The translations under genes and the position numbers were made by a program. Of a DNA stretch of 64,000 bases, positions 61,821-64,000 are shown one piece after another. Source of the DNA: Ecdyonurus torrentis (lineage: Eukaryota; Arthropoda; Insecta; Ephemeroptera; Heptageniidae). Where the stretch lies: assembly GCA_949318235.1 (NCBI GenBank), contig OX439134.1, positions 25,838,308 through 25,902,307 on the forward strand, written 5' to 3'. Numbering within the stretch: the stretch's first letter is position 1; each line of letters begins with the position of its first letter. The notes beneath the pieces were generated by a model. The model worked only from the letters and a program-made list of their open reading frames with translations. It had not been told where the DNA came from and did not search any database.

Positions 61821-61913
61821 TGATAAACTTACTCCCTTCTTTGCTGGTGGAGGTTTCTCAGTTGCTGCTTCTTCATCTTCCTCATTGTCACTCTCGTCAG
61901 CTACAGCAGCCTT
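55068..61913 (-). CDS. SELENOH: Selenoprotein H, 3' part (three exons; UGA read as selenocysteine)
   Basis: Thioredoxin-like, nuclear selenoprotein of the SelW/T/H/V group (Drosophila homolog BthD). Exons on the minus strand are 61913-61833, 58571-58328 and 55165-55068; phases 0, 1 and GT..AG junctions agree. The first exon exon (61913-61833) codes an acidic, low-complexity stretch (KAAVADESDNEEDEEAATEK). The second begins lysine-rich and then has the redox motif C-K-S-U, with UGA at 58467-58469, followed by SVFSKRAREIGEAL, DLEVYINEGEAKPRKGAFEL and LLLDDK. The last exon is HPLWSGLEKGPPRKDKFP then NPDLIVSKVSKLM, the conserved C-terminal block of the family. The conserved sequence after the UGA and the downstream SECIS candidate argue that it is decoded and not a nonsense mutation. 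The exon with the start codon was not found in 61914-64000 and may lie outside the window. Confidence 0.88.
55389..55681. mobile_element. Palindromic MITE family A, copy 3
   Basis: TTAAAGGCGTAGAACACC at one end and GGTGTTCTACGCCTTTAA at the other, in the last intron of selenoprotein H. TGACGTCA at 55502-55509; its partner in the other arm is mutated to TGACATCA. Confidence 0.9.
55690..55975 (+). repeat. Dispersed repeat, copy 2
   Basis: Same blocks in the same order as 30145-30440. It lies directly beside MITE family A copy 3. Confidence 0.7.
56451..56553. ncRNA. Near-perfect 48-bp hairpin
   Basis: Two 48-nt arms (from ATATCGATGTTGGGATGCAG to AAAAATCATGAG and back) differ at one position and enclose a 7-nt loop (GTTTTTA). 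It sits in the last intron of selenoprotein H. It could be a small MITE, a hairpin-RNA source or a recent inversion duplication; RNA function is only a possibility. Confidence 0.45.
56995..57323 (+). mobile_element. MITE family B, copy 4
   Basis: TTAAAGGAATAGACCATAGG at the start and GGTCTATGGCTTTAA at the end, in the last intron of selenoprotein H. The CRE-like site is mutated to TGACATCA. Confidence 0.88.
57501..57545. repeat. Poly(A) tract
   Basis: About 45 adenines, in the last intron of selenoprotein H. Confidence 0.95.
57871..58064 (+). repeat. Direct repeat flanking the selenocysteine exon, downstream copy
   Basis: About 195 bp (TTTTAAAGACTTTGTTATAA, then TGGGGTTTCAA, TTCTGCTGGTCTCCACTGG, GAACTGCCATTAAAAAGTTT) repeated in the same orientation at 58676-58870. 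Confidence 0.9.
58676..58870 (+). repeat. Direct repeat flanking the selenocysteine exon, upstream copy
   Basis: Near-identical to 57871-58064, with small indels. The two copies bracket the exon with the UGA codon. Confidence 0.9.
59228..59615 (-). pseudogene. Mariner-type transposase N-terminal remnant (DUF4817 helix-turn-helix)
   Basis: The minus strand reads MLTIQQKAKCVLWYESYGSA, then VRRKFRKFYH, MRWSQQFKATGSIE. After a one-base frameshift near 59443 it continues as SHSGRPSVSNADQVRVREAF then QNSPTLSIRQASLQLNMPQS. This is the DNA-binding helix-turn-helix pair seen in many Tc1/mariner-like and DUF4817 proteins of invertebrates. The DDE catalytic part is missing after MPQSTV. It lies in the intron between the first two visible selenoprotein H exons and is dead. 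Confidence 0.85.
60642..60684. repeat. Poly(A) tract
   Basis: About 43 adenines in a selenoprotein H intron. Similar A-runs occur at about 61625-61654 and 61787-61818. Confidence 0.95.
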
Positions 61914-64000
61914 CTGTAACACAAAGGAAAATATTTGCAAATTAAGGTGGTGATTTCAGATGACAATAAGTTTCTTAGATTTTGTTTACGGATTAAAATT
62001 AATAAAAATGCACACTATCTTGTTTCTTTCTTTTTGCTTCAGAGCTGCTCTCTTAAAACACTAATAAAAGAGTCCCGCAATGCTCAAAGATATTTTTTTT
62101 CTTTTTCTTGTGTCAAGACCATTGGTATGCAAATGTATATTGCTTAAATGGTGTTTTATATAAATTCCCAACAAAATTCTAATTACCAGATTTATAAAAT
62201 ACGAAAGAATTTAATTCCTTGATTGCTCATAACAAAATTCAATAAAATTTTAAATCACAATATGGGCACATACGTAATATTTTTACATTTATATAATCTA
62301 ATCACCCTTCTAGTACCTCAAAACTGTAATATTAAAAACGTGAGGGAAGAAGTAGTCAACCTAATGTGTAAAGGTGTCTTGAACAATCTAAAAGAGTTCT
62401 ATGAGATTGACTCCGATGTTTCTATTCTAATGAAAAGCACAAAGTTGTATACCAGTGTGTATTAAAGAAGGGCTATTTGTTTATATAAATATATATATAT
62501 ATATAAGTTTTTATTGTTCTCTAGTGACAAGATGTATATTACGAATATGTAAACCTCTGATTAATAAGCTGATTTAATGGAGGTTAACAAAGAAGAATTT
62601 ATTGTATCAATTTATACACTAGCAAAGTCTAGAACAGCAATCCTTTGTATTCCTTTAACAGTCGGAGCGATAAGAATTAATCGCTGTTCTGGGCTTAATG
62701 GTACTTCCCAGTAAATCATATACGGCCCCAGTGCTATTAAAAAAAGGAAAAAAAAAAAAGTTTCGCAAGGAAATTAGGGGACCCGCAGTTTTATGCTTTT
62801 CCCGCGCGCCTCATTGATAACCTCCATTACTACATGATTGATATTTAACTTGGAAATTCACCAAAAATTATTGCATGAAATTAAACAGAATTCCTAAAAA
62901 AATGAAATCAATAGCATCTTTATGAATATATATATATATATATATATATTATAGGCCTATATATACCTATATTATAAAGGTTGCAATATTTAGAAGACAG
63001 TTAAATAAATGTCAATGCATTACATTTTTCATTCACACATTCATTATACTCTGAATAGAATAGTATGTTTCATACATTCCTGTTTTGACAAGTATTTCCA
63101 TTTTTGCCTACCAGGAATGCATTTGTAACCTCCTTCCCAACAAACCCCAAGCGCAATACAGTGGTACTAGGGTAGCTATTGCAAAGAACATGGTGAATCC
63201 TGTTTACCGACTCGACTCAACCCCCCCCCCCCCCCCCATTCTTCTTTAAAATAGGTTGCAAGTTGTAACTGATTTATGACAAAAGAAAGAAAATGCAATC
63301 CTGCTTGTATGTCGTCATTATTAATATATGTACATATCTTTAGGCATTTTCTTTTATAATCAAGGAATATAATATTTATTAAGTTGGAATTAAAATAAAA
63401 TAAATCAATACCTTATCCTAACACCAATAAAAAAAAATTAAAAAAAAAAAACACAGAAAAAAAGCAGTGGAAAAAAAAAAAAAAAAAAAAAAAAAGCGGC
63501 GACCATTTTGTTGATAATGCAAAAACATAAGCATGCATAAAAATTTTGTTATGAAAATTAATTTTGTGTCATGCAAAAGCTTAGGTAGTCAAGGCTAAAA
63601 TAGCAAACATAAAACACGATTTCAAGGTCATACCTCCACCTTCTAAAATATATATAAAAAACTGGCAGATTTTTATCGTATATTTTTGTTAACGAGGAAG
63701 AAAAAAAAAGTGTAAATATTTTTCAAGGCTAATTTTAACATTTGAAACACAAGACATCCGAATACACACTAAAATCTACTGGCATTTCAGATACAAATTA
63801 AATATTACTGTAAAATAGAACTTAAATATAAATATGCAAGCGTAATATAATATGCAAAATACGAATTTTAGGTGAAATATGCATATGTATGTAGTTTGTT
63901 TTACCGGTAAAATGCATAACCGGCACCGGTAAATCAATACTTCATATTTTACATACATAGATGAAGGCATTATCCAAAATTTAATTTTAAAATTGCTAAA
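61914..64000. other. Right end: upstream intron or flank of selenoprotein H
   Basis: I searched the minus strand for a start-codon exon and found none I trust. An ATG-GT candidate near 62826 (MEVINEARGKSIKLR) does not resemble the family. Simple repeats (TA near 62935-62952, C-run near 63222, A-run near 63471-63495) make up part of the rest. Confidence 0.45.

Noticed and set aside
63620..63640. Possible 9-nt selenoprotein H microexon (AAGGTGGAG between AG and GT)
   Set aside because: Too short to support from sequence alone and without similarity to the family.

Overview
This is AT-rich nuclear DNA of an animal. Protein genes are split by phase-consistent GT..AG introns, and every family found is metazoan: phospholipid scramblase, acid sphingomyelinase, testin, ERp29 and selenoprotein H. 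The retained selenocysteine codon argues against beetles, Lepidoptera, Hymenoptera and aphids. The mariner-type DUF4817 helix-turn-helix remnant is a type I associate with arthropods and some other invertebrates. I therefore suggest a non-model invertebrate, perhaps an arthropod, without being able to name it.

Layout. Two tandem phospholipid scramblase genes lie on the minus strand (2722-8302 and 12762-17745). An acid sphingomyelinase gene follows on the minus strand (19808-25492), with a 200-N gap inside its 3' part. After about 5.7 kb of foldback repeats comes a C2H2 zinc-finger gene on the minus strand (31179-36556), whose large intron is filled with nested mobile elements. Testin (PET plus three LIM domains) is on the minus strand at 41439-49128. 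ERp29 is on the plus strand at 53035-54023, with a KDEL terminus. The 3' part of selenoprotein H is on the minus strand (55068-61913, first exon not found), with an in-frame UGA and a candidate SECIS element at 54695-54775. ERp29 and selenoprotein H are tail to tail; testin and ERp29 are head to head across 3.9 kb.

The genes do not form a pathway. The scramblases and sphingomyelinase both concern membrane lipids, but nothing here shows co-regulation.

Most of the remaining sequence is repeats: long pure microsatellites, a 5'-truncated LINE with a 14-bp target-site duplication, a 5S-rRNA-like fragment, a tRNA-like head, and at least ten families of inverted-repeat (foldback/MITE-like) elements. 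The strongest unexplained signals are two. First, three foldback elements have arms built of 33-bp tandem units. Second, the exact CRE palindrome TGACGTCA recurs at least 16 times, in five otherwise unrelated foldback families.
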